This document shows positions 8,810-17,919 of a stretch of 64,000 bases of DNA, in pieces; position 1 is the first letter of the stretch, and every line of letters starts with the position of its first letter. Made by a program: the position numbers and the translations under genes. Origin of the DNA: Xanthomarina gelatinilytica (lineage in GTDB: Bacteria; Bacteroidota; Bacteroidia; Flavobacteriales; Flavobacteriaceae). Under the pieces are notes generated by a model, which was not told the DNA's origin, ran no database searches, and worked only from the letters and a program-made list of their open reading frames with translations. The DNA lies in NCBI RefSeq assembly GCF_000348685.1, contig NZ_ANLA01000020.1, positions 1 to 64,000 of the forward strand, given 5' to 3'.

Positions 8810-9247
8810 ATGAAATCTTTACTTTCACTTTTAATTTTCTGTGGCTTTTTGTACAGTTGCAAGTCTTCGCAATCCATGGAAACTCCTTCCAACAAAGAAG
8901 AAGTTGCTATTGCCAGCAATGATACAGTGAGCATAGCAAACAACGACTTGGAATACGAAATACTTATTATTGAACCCGGATTTAATTTATGGCTGGAAAC
9001 ACGTGCAAGACCTAGAGGATATTATGAGCAAGACTTTATGGAAACCAGAAACAAACAATATGTTGCTGCCTGGAATGAACGTGCCCAACAACCCTTAAGG
9101 TATCCATCTGGACTTTACGACTCACTAATTTATTACGATCCAACAGTAGATTATGGCTATGAAGTAAATTACAAATTGTATAACTATTTTATATACTTTC
9201 AGTTAACTTATAAACAACAATTAACTTCATATATTCCTAGAATTTAA
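8810..9247 (+). CDS. DUF6146 family lipoprotein
   Basis: A 145-residue protein with a lipoprotein signal (FCGFLYS-C). The motif IEPGFNLWLETRARPRGYYEQDFMETRN and the Tyr-rich end VDYGYEVNYKLYNYFIYFQ match the flavobacterial DUF6146 family. The start at 8810 puts the signal peptide at the N-terminus; a frame open from 8774 would place 12 residues before it. The likely location is the envelope, and the function is unknown. The DUF6787 gene follows 28 bp later but has its own -7 element. Confidence 0.82.
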   Translation: MKSLLSLLIFCGFLYSCKSSQSMETPSNKEEVAIASNDTVSIANNDLEYEILIIEPGFNLWLETRARPRGYYEQDFMETRNKQYVAAWNERAQQPLRYPSGLYDSLIYYDPTVDYGYEVNYKLYNYFIYFQLTYKQQLTSYIPRI

Positions 9248-9249
9248 AG

Positions 9250-9257
9250 TATCTTTG
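9250..9257 (+). promoter_or_regulatory. -7 element upstream of the DUF6787 gene
   Basis: TATCTTTG matches TAnnTTTG and is placed 18 bp before the ATG at 9276. No good -33 TTTG is visible. Confidence 0.4.
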
Positions 9258-9275
9258 CAGCTTTAAAAGTCTGCC

Positions 9276-9770
9276 ATGGAAACTTTCAAAAAAAACTGGG
9301 ACATACAACAAAACTGGCAACTGATTTTTCCCCTATTGGGACTTGTTGGGTTGCTTTACAGTTCTTTTAAACTTGCCAATGCACTTATAAAAGACATGCA
9401 TATCCTTATAGTTTTAGCACTTACTGCCATCCTCTTTATTGTTTTATTGAAGTTCACCCTTTTTCTGTTTAAAAAGTTGGAAAAAAAATGGGATGTTAAT
9501 TACAAATGGGAACTGATTCGGATTTTTATAGTTTTTGCCATTACTGGAACCTCTTCCCTGTTTGTAGGTAAACCGATTATTAAATTGTTGGGAATTACTA
9601 AAGAAAACTTAAATATTGTGGTTTATTGGGTTTTATATATTATTATTGGACTCATTTTTTACCAAATACTCTTGTTGTGTATTGGTTGGCTGTTTGGTCA
9701 GTTTAAATTCTTTTGGGAGTTTGAAAAGAAAATGCTTCGTAGAATGGGTTTTAAACGATTTTTAGATTAG
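9276..9770 (+). CDS. DUF6787 family membrane protein
   Basis: A 164-residue inner-membrane protein with four hydrophobic segments (about residues 17-36, 41-65, 84-106 and 114-145). It has short basic/aromatic motifs KKWDVNYKWELIRIF and FFWEFEKKMLRRMGFKRFLD, the second being the conserved C-terminal signature of the family. Function unknown. The stop codon overlaps by one base the GTG proposed as the start of the next gene, so the two are probably translated from one message. Confidence 0.78.
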   Translation: METFKKNWDIQQNWQLIFPLLGLVGLLYSSFKLANALIKDMHILIVLALTAILFIVLLKFTLFLFKKLEKKWDVNYKWELIRIFIVFAITGTSSLFVGKPIIKLLGITKENLNIVVYWVLYIIIGLIFYQILLLCIGWLFGQFKFFWEFEKKMLRRMGFKRFLD

Positions 9771-10108
9771 TGCTACACTTAAAACAACATATCCTTTTTA
9801 GAGTTTTCTCTTTAGTCTTGGTACTGACTGTGTTGGCGCCTTCGGTAGATAAATTGCTGCATGCTTTTGATCATTCAACACATAAGCATGAGGTATGTTT
9901 GGGGGAAAAACAAGCTCATTTGCACGCTTTGGACCTAGACTGTGAATTTCATAAGTTTCAAATAAATACAGCTTTTACGGTTCCAATAAATCAATTTGAA
10001 CTGCTAGAACAACAAGAAAACCAACAGGTTATACTGTCTCAATATCACTTTATCAGTGATTTTCAAAAACTCCATTTTTCCCTTCGTGGTCCTCCAGTTA
10101 ATAGTTAA
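9770..10108 (+). CDS. Small exported His-rich protein ahead of a metal-type TonB receptor
   Basis: A 112-residue protein from a GTG start overlapping the previous stop. A hydrophobic segment (about residues 8-25) looks like a signal peptide or anchor. It is followed by a His/Cys-rich stretch, HAFDHSTHKHEVCLGEKQAH then LHALDLDCEFHKF, suited to metal binding. It lies 53 bp upstream of a TonB receptor that also has a His-rich loop. I infer a periplasmic metal chaperone or sensor role in zinc, copper or nickel handling, but no family is recognised. An in-frame start further downstream would remove part of the signal segment and is less likely. Confidence 0.6.
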   Translation: MLHLKQHILFRVFSLVLVLTVLAPSVDKLLHAFDHSTHKHEVCLGEKQAHLHALDLDCEFHKFQINTAFTVPINQFELLEQQENQQVILSQYHFISDFQKLHFSLRGPPVNS

Positions 10109-10161
10109 TATCCTTCTTAAGCCTGAACTGTTCAGCATTTATTAACTATTAAATTTTTTAC

Positions 10162-12420
10162 ATGAAAACAATTTTATACCTATTGTTTTTTGTGAGTATT
10201 CCTGTAATACAAGCTCAAAACAGCATACAAGGCTCCCTAACGGACAGCCATACCAACCAACCCATTGCCTTTGCCAGTATTTACATCCCACAATTGGAAA
10301 AAGGAACCATAACCAACGAACAAGGGATGTTTACATTGCATAATTTGCCTACAGGACATTACAAAATAGTATGTTCTATAATTGGCTACGAAACCTATTC
10401 CAAAACCATTACCATTCCAGCTACAGAGAATTTGGATATTTCATTATCGCCTTCAGCCATAGAGATGGAAGAGATAATTATTTCAACACCATTCCATAAA
10501 CTTCAAAGTGAAAACGTAATGAAAGTGGAACAGGAAAAAATGTCTGACTTAAAAGCCAAAGGAGCCGTAACACTTGCGGAAGGGATTACAAACATTGCAG
10601 GAGTTGAAAGTATTAGTACTGGATTAAGTATAGGAAAACCCGTGATTAGAGGGCTAAGCTCCAACAGGGTTTTGGTTTATACACAAGGTGTCAGGCTGGA
10701 AAACCAGCAATTTGGTGACGAACACGGATTGGGCTTGAACAGTTCTGGCGTGGAAAGTGTGGAAGTAATAAAGGGACCTGCTTCCCTACTCTATGGTAGC
10801 GATGCCCTTGGAGGCGTTCTTTACATTAATCCTGAAAAATTTGCTCAAGCAAATACCAACGAAGCCGACCTGGAAGCCACTTATTTTGGAAACACTTTGG
10901 GTTATTCTGGCAATGTTGGTTACAAAGAATCCAGCGACAAGTGGAAGTTTCTTATCAGAGGAAGTGTTACGGAACATTCCGATTATGATACAGAGGACTA
11001 TAGAGTAACCAATTCGCGCTTTAAGGAGCAAGATTTTAAATCTGGTATTGGGTACCAAAGAACGCAATTTAAAACGGAATTCCGTTACAATATGAACCAT
11101 TCCAAATTAGGGATTCCAGAAACTATTGGAGCGCAGAACACAAACAAAACACCAGAATTACCATATCAAGATATCACAAACCACGTGTTTAGTTCCAAAT
11201 CCAATATCTATTTTGACAAGTCCAATTTGGAAGTTAATTTAGGTTATATCTATAACGATAGAAAAGAATTTGAAGAACATCATCATCATGGTGAAGAAGA
11301 TCATGACCATGAAGAAGATCATGACCATGAAGAAGATCATGACCATGAAGAAGACCATGACCATGAAGACGCTTTGGAAGCTGCGCTTCATATGAAGTTG
11401 AAAACCTTTAATTATGACCTGAAATACCATTTACCTGTTTATGGTAAATTTGAAACCATAGTTGGCACACAAGGCATGAACCAAGTAAATACCAATTACG
11501 GAGAAGAGCAGTTAATACCTGATGCCACCACAAACGACTTTGGTCTTTTTGTTATGTCTCACATACATTTTGAAAATGCAGACATACAAATTGGAGCCAG
11601 ATATGATAACCGAAACATACAAGTGGTAAATGGTTTCACAAAAGATTTTAGCAGTTTCAATGGGGCTTTGGGAGTTAAAACAAAACTGTTTGACAAAATT
11701 ACTGCCAGATTAAATTTAGCTTCCGGCTTTAGGGCTCCCAATTTAGCAGAATTAACATCTTACGGAACCCACGAAGGTACCAATAGATTTGAAATTGGTG
11801 ATGAAAACCTAAACAATGAACAAAATTTTCAAACAGATGTTTCATTGGAATTTAAAAACGAACATGTTGAGTTTTATGTAAATGGCTTTTACAATTTGGT
11901 TAACGATTACATTTTTCTTCAACCAGATGGCACTTTTATAGATGGCACACCTGTGTACAGTTATGTTCAAGAAGATGCTAGTTTATATGGTGGTGAAATT
12001 GGTTTTCATTTCCATCCACATCCACTGGATTGGCTGCATGTGGAGAGTAGTTTTGAAACCGTAACAGGTAAACAAACAAATGACACTTACCTACCCTTGA
12101 TTCCCGCCAATACGCTAAACAATACTTTACGCGTGGAACTGGACAGTAAATGGATGGAGCAGCTTTATGGTTTTGTAAAGCTTCAATCCACCTTTGCTCA
12201 AAATCATGTTAGCCTAAATGAAACCAAAACAGATGGATACAATTTGTTGAGCGCTGGTTTTGGTGCTACACTTCCAGTGTTAAATAACAATTTATCCATT
12301 GCTGTGTCTGGAAGCAATTTAACAAACAAGACATATATCAGCCATTTATCCAGATTAAAATCAGAAGGTATTTACAATATGGGAAGAAATATAAGTGTGA
12401 GCTTAACCTATAACTTGTAA
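10162..12420 (+). CDS. TonB-dependent receptor, probable metal transport, His-rich loop
   Basis: A 752-residue outer-membrane receptor: signal peptide (1-18), carboxypeptidase-regulatory-like domain (about 20-100), plug domain (about 115-225; GKPVIRGLSSNRVLVYTQGV) and a 22-strand-type barrel to the C-terminus ending in an aromatic-Asn-Leu motif. Residues 373-407 in an extracellular loop hold HHHH then four EEDHDH units. Such loops occur in receptors for zinc, copper or nickel/cobalt, so a metal or metallophore substrate is inferred. Its 53-bp distance from the small His-rich protein gene suggests co-transcription. Confidence 0.88.
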   Translation: MKTILYLLFFVSIPVIQAQNSIQGSLTDSHTNQPIAFASIYIPQLEKGTITNEQGMFTLHNLPTGHYKIVCSIIGYETYSKTITIPATENLDISLSPSAIEMEEIIISTPFHKLQSENVMKVEQEKMSDLKAKGAVTLAEGITNIAGVESISTGLSIGKPVIRGLSSNRVLVYTQGVRLENQQFGDEHGLGLNSSGVESVEVIKGPASLLYGSDALGGVLYINPEKFAQANTNEADLEATYFGNTLGYSGNVGYKESSDKWKFLIRGSVTEHSDYDTEDYRVTNSRFKEQDFKSGIGYQRTQFKTEFRYNMNHSKLGIPETIGAQNTNKTPELPYQDITNHVFSSKSNIYFDKSNLEVNLGYIYNDRKEFEEHHHHGEEDHDHEEDHDHEEDHDHEEDHDHEDALEAALHMKLKTFNYDLKYHLPVYGKFETIVGTQGMNQVNTNYGEEQLIPDATTNDFGLFVMSHIHFENADIQIGARYDNRNIQVVNGFTKDFSSFNGALGVKTKLFDKITARLNLASGFRAPNLAELTSYGTHEGTNRFEIGDENLNNEQNFQTDVSLEFKNEHVEFYVNGFYNLVNDYIFLQPDGTFIDGTPVYSYVQEDASLYGGEIGFHFHPHPLDWLHVESSFETVTGKQTNDTYLPLIPANTLNNTLRVELDSKWMEQLYGFVKLQSTFAQNHVSLNETKTDGYNLLSAGFGATLPVLNNNLSIAVSGSNLTNKTYISHLSRLKSEGIYNMGRNISVSLTYNL
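11293..11364 (+). repeat. 18-bp tandem repeat inside the TonB receptor gene, four copies
   Basis: Four copies of GAAGAAGATCATGACCAT, the last with one T-to-C change. In frame, each encodes EEDHDH. The near identity suggests recent expansion or contraction by slippage, which would change the length of the metal-binding loop without shifting the frame. Confidence 0.95.
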
Positions 12421-12441
12421 TACTTTAATAAATTAAACCTT

Positions 12442-12477
12442 AAAGCCTCTTTAACTTTAAATAAAGGGGCTTTTTTT
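12442..12477. terminator. Terminator between convergent genes
   Basis: 12-bp stem AAAGCCTCTTTA/TAAAGGGGCTTT (one G-U pair) with an 8-nt loop, then T7 on the plus strand. It ends the TonB receptor message and abuts the stop of the minus-strand gene. Confidence 0.87.
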
Positions 12478-12769
12478 ATTTTTCTATTTCGATGGTTGTT
12501 TTAGGTTTTTGTTTAGAGAACACATAGGTATAGAGCCACATCATGGTAAATGAAGGTATAAAATCTATCATTGGCAAGGCCTCTTCAATAAAACTTACAA
12601 CGGCAGCTATCCTTCCTTTTTTACCAGGATACAATTTGGTCATTAAATATGCCGATAAAGGAGCCCAGATAAAATCGAATGGAGGAAACACATAAGAGAC
12701 ATATCCTAAGAGATCAAAAAAGATGCCTATTATTAAAGTTTTGGTTTTTGAATTTTTTTCGAAAGTCAT
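12476..12769 (-). CDS. Small membrane protein of unknown function
   Basis: A 97-residue protein starting MTFEKNSKTKTLIIGIFFD. Hydrophobic segments lie at about 10-30, 33-48 and 75-90, with LGYVSYVFPPFDFIWAPLSA and a conserved-looking FIEEALPMIDFIPS. I recall similar small proteins in many Bacteroidetes but no function. The frame is open to 12811, but the extra 14 residues include no better start context. It stands alone between a terminator and the DUF5916 gene. Confidence 0.65.
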   Translation of the reverse strand: MTFEKNSKTKTLIIGIFFDLLGYVSYVFPPFDFIWAPLSAYLMTKLYPGKKGRIAAVVSFIEEALPMIDFIPSFTMMWLYTYVFSKQKPKTTIEIEK

Positions 12770-13007
12770 ATAATATATTAATTCATAGCATACTAACAAA
12801 TAATGTTCCAAACTGAAAGTATAAAAAAAACTGACATATTAGGACACCATTGCAGACAGGATCATCCTAAAAATAGCACTTTAACGTCTTTTTTAACTTT
12901 TGGTTAGCATAGTTTTTAATGGGACACGCTTAGATTTGTCGGTAAAAGTGTAACAAAGTGTCATTTTTATTGTCTTTTAACCAACACCAATCCATAATCA
13001 TATTATA

Positions 13008-15440
13008 ATGAAATTTGCTTCATTTATACTATTCTTTCTATTTTTCAATCTTACCATACATGCTCAAGATAAAAAATCGCTTAACATACAAAGGGCAAGT
13101 ATAGCACCAAAAATTGATGGTGAATTAAACGATCCGGCTTGGCAAGATGCTGAATTGGCTGAGAATTTCATTCAATTTAGACCAGATGTAGGCGTTTTGG
13201 AAAATGAAACTCAAAAGACTGTAGTCCGTGTGACTTATGATAACGATGCCATTTATTTTGGCGCGTATCTGTACGACAATCCAGATAAAATCATGAAACA
13301 GTTTCAAAGTCGGGACAATTTTGGTATTAACGATTTTTTTGCTGTGGTATTGAATCCCAATAACGATTCTCAAAACGATACAGAATTTTTTGTCTTTCCT
13401 ACAGGCAATCAGGCAGATGCCATCCTATCCCCAAACATAGGAGAAGATTTTGGCTGGGACGCTGTTTGGGAAAGTGCCGTGAAAATAGTGCATGATGGTT
13501 GGATTGTTGAAATGAAAATCCCTTACTCTGCCCTAAGGTTCTCCAACAAAAAAGAACATGTTTGGGGATTGCAGTTCCATAGGCATTTTAAAACCGATAG
13601 ATCGCAATACAGTTGGAACCCCATCAACCCAGAAGTTGGCAGTACCAGTTTGTACCACGGCGAAATTATTGGAATTAAAGACATTCAACCTCCTGTAAGA
13701 CTCATGTTATACCCTTATGCTTCAACCATTATTAGCAAAAAAGGTGATGAAGATATTACCGATGAATACCATATGGGAATGGACTTGAAATATGGTATTA
13801 CAGAGAATTTTACATTGGATGCCACACTTATTCCAGATTTTAGCCAAGTAGGTTACGACGATGTAGAGTTGAACTTGGGTCCTTTTGAACAACAATTCTC
13901 TGAACAAAGACAATTCTTTACTGAGGGAGTTGACTTATTTACCAAAGGCAATTTGTTTTATTCCAGACGTGTTGGTAATGCTCCCACAGGCAATCCAACT
14001 TTGGAAACCAATGAAATAATTCCTGATTATCCAGACAAAGTAAAAACATTAAATGCTTTTAAAGTGTCTGGAAGGACCAAAAATGGTTTGGGAATTGGGC
14101 TTTTTAATGCCATAACACAAAAAACCTATACAACCGTTAAGGATACGGTTACCAATGGTTCCAGGGAAGTCCTGGTGGAACCTTTGGCCAATTACAATAT
14201 TTTTGTGGTAGACCAACAGTTCAACGGGAACTCATCTGTAAGTTTAATCAATACCAATGTGACACGTAATGGCCATTTTCGCGATGCCAATGTTACGGCA
14301 GCACTCTTGGATTTTGCCAATAAAAAAAACACACTTGGTATAGATGCTGCCGTAAAACACAGTTATTTAAATTTGGAAGATGACAACCAAAGTGGTTTTA
14401 ACACCCAATTTGAAATTGGAAAAATAAGTGGTAACTACCAATATGGCATAGGACACGAACTTGCTGACAAAAATTACGATATCAACGATTTAGGAATAAA
14501 CTTTAGAAACAATTACAGCATTTTCAGTGCCGATTTTTCCTATAGGATTTTTGAGCCAGTTGGCAACCTAATTAATTTTAGTTATAATTTTTGGGCAAAT
14601 TACAACATGTTATACAGCCCAAGTACCTATACAGGTAAAAACATTGGAGGAAGCATCTCTTTTCAGGAAAAAAGTATTTTGGGTTATGGTGGACGTTTTA
14701 ATTATGAAATGGGTAAACAATACGATTATTTTGAAGCCAGAACCGAAGGCCGTTACTTTATTTATGAAAATTGGGTCGATGCCAGTGCCTGGATTTCTTC
14801 CAACTACAATAAAAAGTATGCCTATGATGCCAATATAGGTTTTGGGACCATGTTTGAGGAAGGACGCGACATGTTCAATTTTGATTTTGGTATAAGCCCA
14901 AGAGCAAGATTTAATGATAGATTTACTTTAATTTACAGTTTAGACTTCAGCAATTCCAATGGTGGTAGAGGTTATATACAAAATATTGGTGACGATATTG
15001 TATTTGGACAACGTGACAGAACAACCTTGGTAAATACCATTACCGGAAATTATAACTTTAATGTGTTTCATGCCCTATCTTTATCCTTTAGAAATTATTG
15101 GAGTGTGGTAACTTATGAAAATCAACTGTATACTTTGGAAGACAATGGACGTTTAAGTACAGATGATGGTTACACCTTGGACGATGTAAACAATCCAGAC
15201 GTGAATTTCAACACGTGGAATTTGGACTTTGGTTATTCATGGCAATTTGCTCCAGGAAGCATGCTTACAGCCTTATACAGAAATAGCTTGTTCGATTTTT
15301 CAAACGCTTCCAGAGACACATATTTTAATAGTGTGGGAAATCTTTTTAAACAGCCTATTGATCACAATTTTTCAATAAGAGTGGTTTATTTTATAGATTA
15401 CAACCATGTTAAAAACATTTTTAACAAGAAACACAGCTGA
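13008..15440 (+). CDS. DUF5916 outer-membrane protein with CBM9-like domain
   Basis: An 810-residue exported protein: signal peptide (1-19, ending HAQ), a carbohydrate-binding family 9-like beta-sandwich (about 27-215; IDGELNDPAWQDAE and VEMKIPYSALRF are typical), then the DUF5916 region (about 230-810), which is rich in aromatic beta-strands and contains FFTEGVDLF. I read this second part as an outer-membrane barrel. The substrate is unknown; sugar or glycan binding is suggested only by the N-terminal fold. It precedes a LolD-like ATPase gene by 53 bp on the same strand. Confidence 0.88.
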   Translation: MKFASFILFFLFFNLTIHAQDKKSLNIQRASIAPKIDGELNDPAWQDAELAENFIQFRPDVGVLENETQKTVVRVTYDNDAIYFGAYLYDNPDKIMKQFQSRDNFGINDFFAVVLNPNNDSQNDTEFFVFPTGNQADAILSPNIGEDFGWDAVWESAVKIVHDGWIVEMKIPYSALRFSNKKEHVWGLQFHRHFKTDRSQYSWNPINPEVGSTSLYHGEIIGIKDIQPPVRLMLYPYASTIISKKGDEDITDEYHMGMDLKYGITENFTLDATLIPDFSQVGYDDVELNLGPFEQQFSEQRQFFTEGVDLFTKGNLFYSRRVGNAPTGNPTLETNEIIPDYPDKVKTLNAFKVSGRTKNGLGIGLFNAITQKTYTTVKDTVTNGSREVLVEPLANYNIFVVDQQFNGNSSVSLINTNVTRNGHFRDANVTAALLDFANKKNTLGIDAAVKHSYLNLEDDNQSGFNTQFEIGKISGNYQYGIGHELADKNYDINDLGINFRNNYSIFSADFSYRIFEPVGNLINFSYNFWANYNMLYSPSTYTGKNIGGSISFQEKSILGYGGRFNYEMGKQYDYFEARTEGRYFIYENWVDASAWISSNYNKKYAYDANIGFGTMFEEGRDMFNFDFGISPRARFNDRFTLIYSLDFSNSNGGRGYIQNIGDDIVFGQRDRTTLVNTITGNYNFNVFHALSLSFRNYWSVVTYENQLYTLEDNGRLSTDDGYTLDDVNNPDVNFNTWNLDFGYSWQFAPGSMLTALYRNSLFDFSNASRDTYFNSVGNLFKQPIDHNFSIRVVYFIDYNHVKNIFNKKHS

Positions 15441-15493
15441 TCATTGTACAGAACAAGCTATTGTATTAAATTCACCTCAACATTACGTTAAAT

Positions 15494-16156
15494 ATGATTC
15501 AAGCAAACAATATCCATAAATACTTTAACGATTTACACGTTTTAAAGGGTGTGGATTTAGATATTAAAAAAGGTGAAATAGTCTCCATAGTTGGTGCTTC
15601 AGGTGCTGGAAAAACAACCTTGTTACAAATTTTGGGTACTTTGGACAAGCCTGAAATGAAAGACACTTACCAATTTGTAATCAACAACACAAACATCGGT
15701 TCCTTAAATGATAAAGCATTGGCCAAATTTAGAAATGAACATCTTGGGTTTATTTTTCAGTTTCATCAATTATTACCGGAATTTACGGCTTTGGAAAATG
15801 TTTGTATTCCTGCGTACATAAAAAAAACCAAGAAACCTGAAGCTGAAACCCGAGCCAAAGAACTGTTGGATTTCTTGGGATTGAAAGATAGATACCATCA
15901 CAAACCTAACGAACTCTCAGGTGGCGAGCAACAACGTGTTGCCGTAGCCAGGGCTTTAATAAACAATCCGGAACTTATTTTTGCCGATGAACCTTCTGGA
16001 AACTTAGATAGTGAATCGGCTGAAAATCTACACCAACTATTTTTTAAACTTCGAGATGAATTTGGGCAAACCTTTGTTATTGTGACGCATAACCAAGAAT
16101 TGGCAGATATGGCAGATAGAAAACTTACCATGGTTGATGGAAAAATTATATATTAG
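15494..16156 (+). CDS. ABC transporter ATP-binding protein, LolD/MacB type
   Basis: A 220-residue nucleotide-binding subunit: Walker [11 protein letters not shown]-loop [16 protein letters not shown] (LolD/MacB style), signature [15 protein letters not shown], Walker [13 protein letters not shown] and H-loop VIVTHNQ. LolD drives release of lipoproteins from the inner membrane with LolC/LolE; MacB relatives export other substrates. No permease gene is next to it, so its partner must lie elsewhere. The symbol is left blank for that reason. It is 44 bp upstream of the following membrane protein gene. Confidence 0.88.
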   Translation: MIQANNIHKYFNDLHVLKGVDLDIKKGEIVSIVGASGAGKTTLLQILGTLDKPEMKDTYQFVINNTNIGSLNDKALAKFRNEHLGFIFQFHQLLPEFTALENVCIPAYIKKTKKPEAETRAKELLDFLGLKDRYHHKPNELSGGEQQRVAVARALINNPELIFADEPSGNLDSESAENLHQLFFKLRDEFGQTFVIVTHNQELADMADRKLTMVDGKIIY

Positions 16157-16200
16157 GGGTTGTAACTAAAAACATTAGACAAAACCAACCGTAATATTTC

Positions 16201-17868
16201 ATGTTATTAATCCTTCTTTCTTGGGTCCTTATTTTAACCTTTGCGATAGTGGTTGGAGTTAGTGTCAATCGGTTATTGAAATTGCAAGAAGTCAATCCCG
16301 TTTTGGTTATTTTTCATGGATTCTTTACCTTAACATTATTGGCTGGTTGTTGGGCCATATTTGCAGCCATAGATTGGAAGTTCTTTATCTTTCTATTGAT
16401 TGTTTTAGTTTGTTTTATTTTTACAAACCATTCATTAATAATCAATTACTTAACTTTATTTAAACAGGAATTTCAAAAAACATCCAATTTTGTTAAAATT
16501 ATATTAGCCGTAATTTTGGTATTGATTTTAGCACAATCTGCTTCAGCTCCATCCTTATTGGACAACGAATCGTATTACATACAAACTATCGCGTGGTTGA
16601 ATGAGTTTGGGTTGGTAAATGGCCTTATAAACCTCCATCTCTTTTTAGGACAAAATAGTGGTTGGCATATACTACAAAGTGCTTTTAATTTTAATTTTAT
16701 ATATGATCGTTTTAACGATTTAAACGGACTGTGTCTCTTGCTTGCAAATTATTATGCACTTGTAAAATTGAACCATTATTTTAAATTTAAAAACAATCCT
16801 TTGGATTTGGCAATAGGCCTCTTCCCTATTTTTAATGTCTTTTTGTTTCAGTTTGTTAGTTCTCCTTCACCCGATTTAGCTGTCTATATTATTTCATTAT
16901 TTCTTTTTTATGGGTTTTTAATGAATTACCATGCCTGTAGTAAAAATGGCTTGATATCTTTGGTCATGCTCACTTCTTTTTTGATTCTCATTAAAGTAAC
17001 AACCATAGTTTTTGTACTTTTTCCAATGGTAATTTACATAAAACACTATAACCATGTAAAACAATATTCGTTCTTGGTTTGGCTTGTTGCGTTGGCAACT
17101 TTAAGCCTTATTGTTATGAAAAACATTTTGATAACTGGAAATGCCATCTATCCAATGGTTGGAATAGGATCATTAAAAGCCAGTTGGAGTTTGCCGGTAC
17201 ATATTGAGACCTATTTTTATAAGTATGCCAAAGCTTATGGCTATGCTGTAACTCCAGAAGTGTATAGCAATAGCACCTATTTAGATTTAATTAAAACATG
17301 GATGTTTCAAACTGGAATGGATGGTGTGTTCAATAAAATCATGATCCTGGTTTTATGCTTGTTTATTATTTTCATAAAGAAATTTAAGAACAATAAAGCC
17401 ATTCTATTTATTTATGTCATTGCCTTATTGCAACTTGTTGTGTTATTTATAACCTCACCTCAATTTAGGTTTTACATGCCTTTTGTATTTATACTCTCTC
17501 TTTTATTGATATCTAAAATCATCACCTCTGAAAGCTTGGCAAAACGTTTTTTAGTGCTTAGTGTTTTAGCCGTTTTGATTCCATTGGTTTTTAATATCCC
17601 AAACCTGAAAACAAGTACTTTTTCCACAAGTTATTTGATTGAGCCACATGGAAATAGTCGGTTTGCTAAAGATTACCAAACCATAAACCTTGGAAACACG
17701 CACATTAACACACCAAAGAACATCAATTTTTTCTGGGGAACCGGAAACACACCTCTACCTGCTTTAAACGCTCAACAATTGGAGTATTTTAAAACGAACT
17801 TTAAAGTGATCCCTCAGCAAAGAACTGAAGATTTGAAAGATGGTTTTTATTTTAAAACAAAGCATTAA
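16201..17868 (+). CDS. LIC_10190-type multi-pass membrane protein
   Basis: A 555-residue inner-membrane protein with about 12 or more hydrophobic segments and a soluble C-terminal tail of some 75 residues. The segment LLDNESYYIQTIAWLNEFGL then LHLFLGQNSGWHILQSAFNF is what I recall as the signature of the LIC_10190 family. An acidic residue pair after the second half of the first transmembrane block (DNE) resembles the layout of GT-C glycosyltransferases, so transfer of a sugar from a lipid carrier is possible but not shown. Co-directional with the ABC ATPase gene. Confidence 0.72.
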   Translation: MLLILLSWVLILTFAIVVGVSVNRLLKLQEVNPVLVIFHGFFTLTLLAGCWAIFAAIDWKFFIFLLIVLVCFIFTNHSLIINYLTLFKQEFQKTSNFVKIILAVILVLILAQSASAPSLLDNESYYIQTIAWLNEFGLVNGLINLHLFLGQNSGWHILQSAFNFNFIYDRFNDLNGLCLLLANYYALVKLNHYFKFKNNPLDLAIGLFPIFNVFLFQFVSSPSPDLAVYIISLFLFYGFLMNYHACSKNGLISLVMLTSFLILIKVTTIVFVLFPMVIYIKHYNHVKQYSFLVWLVALATLSLIVMKNILITGNAIYPMVGIGSLKASWSLPVHIETYFYKYAKAYGYAVTPEVYSNSTYLDLIKTWMFQTGMDGVFNKIMILVLCLFIIFIKKFKNNKAILFIYVIALLQLVVLFITSPQFRFYMPFVFILSLLLISKIITSESLAKRFLVLSVLAVLIPLVFNIPNLKTSTFSTSYLIEPHGNSRFAKDYQTINLGNTHINTPKNINFFWGTGNTPLPALNAQQLEYFKTNFKVIPQQRTEDLKDGFYFKTKH

Positions 17869-17879
17869 AAAAAATTAAG

Positions 17880-17915
17880 ACCTGTATCACAGGTTTTGCA
17901 AGGTTTTCAAACCTT
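17880..17915. terminator. Two adjacent hairpins between convergent genes, possible terminator
   Basis: ACCTGT/ACAGGT (17880-17894) and AAGGTTT/AAACCTT (17900-17915) sit in the 51-bp gap between two convergent stops. T-runs are short, so termination is only likely. Confidence 0.45.
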
Positions 17916-17919
17916 TGGC

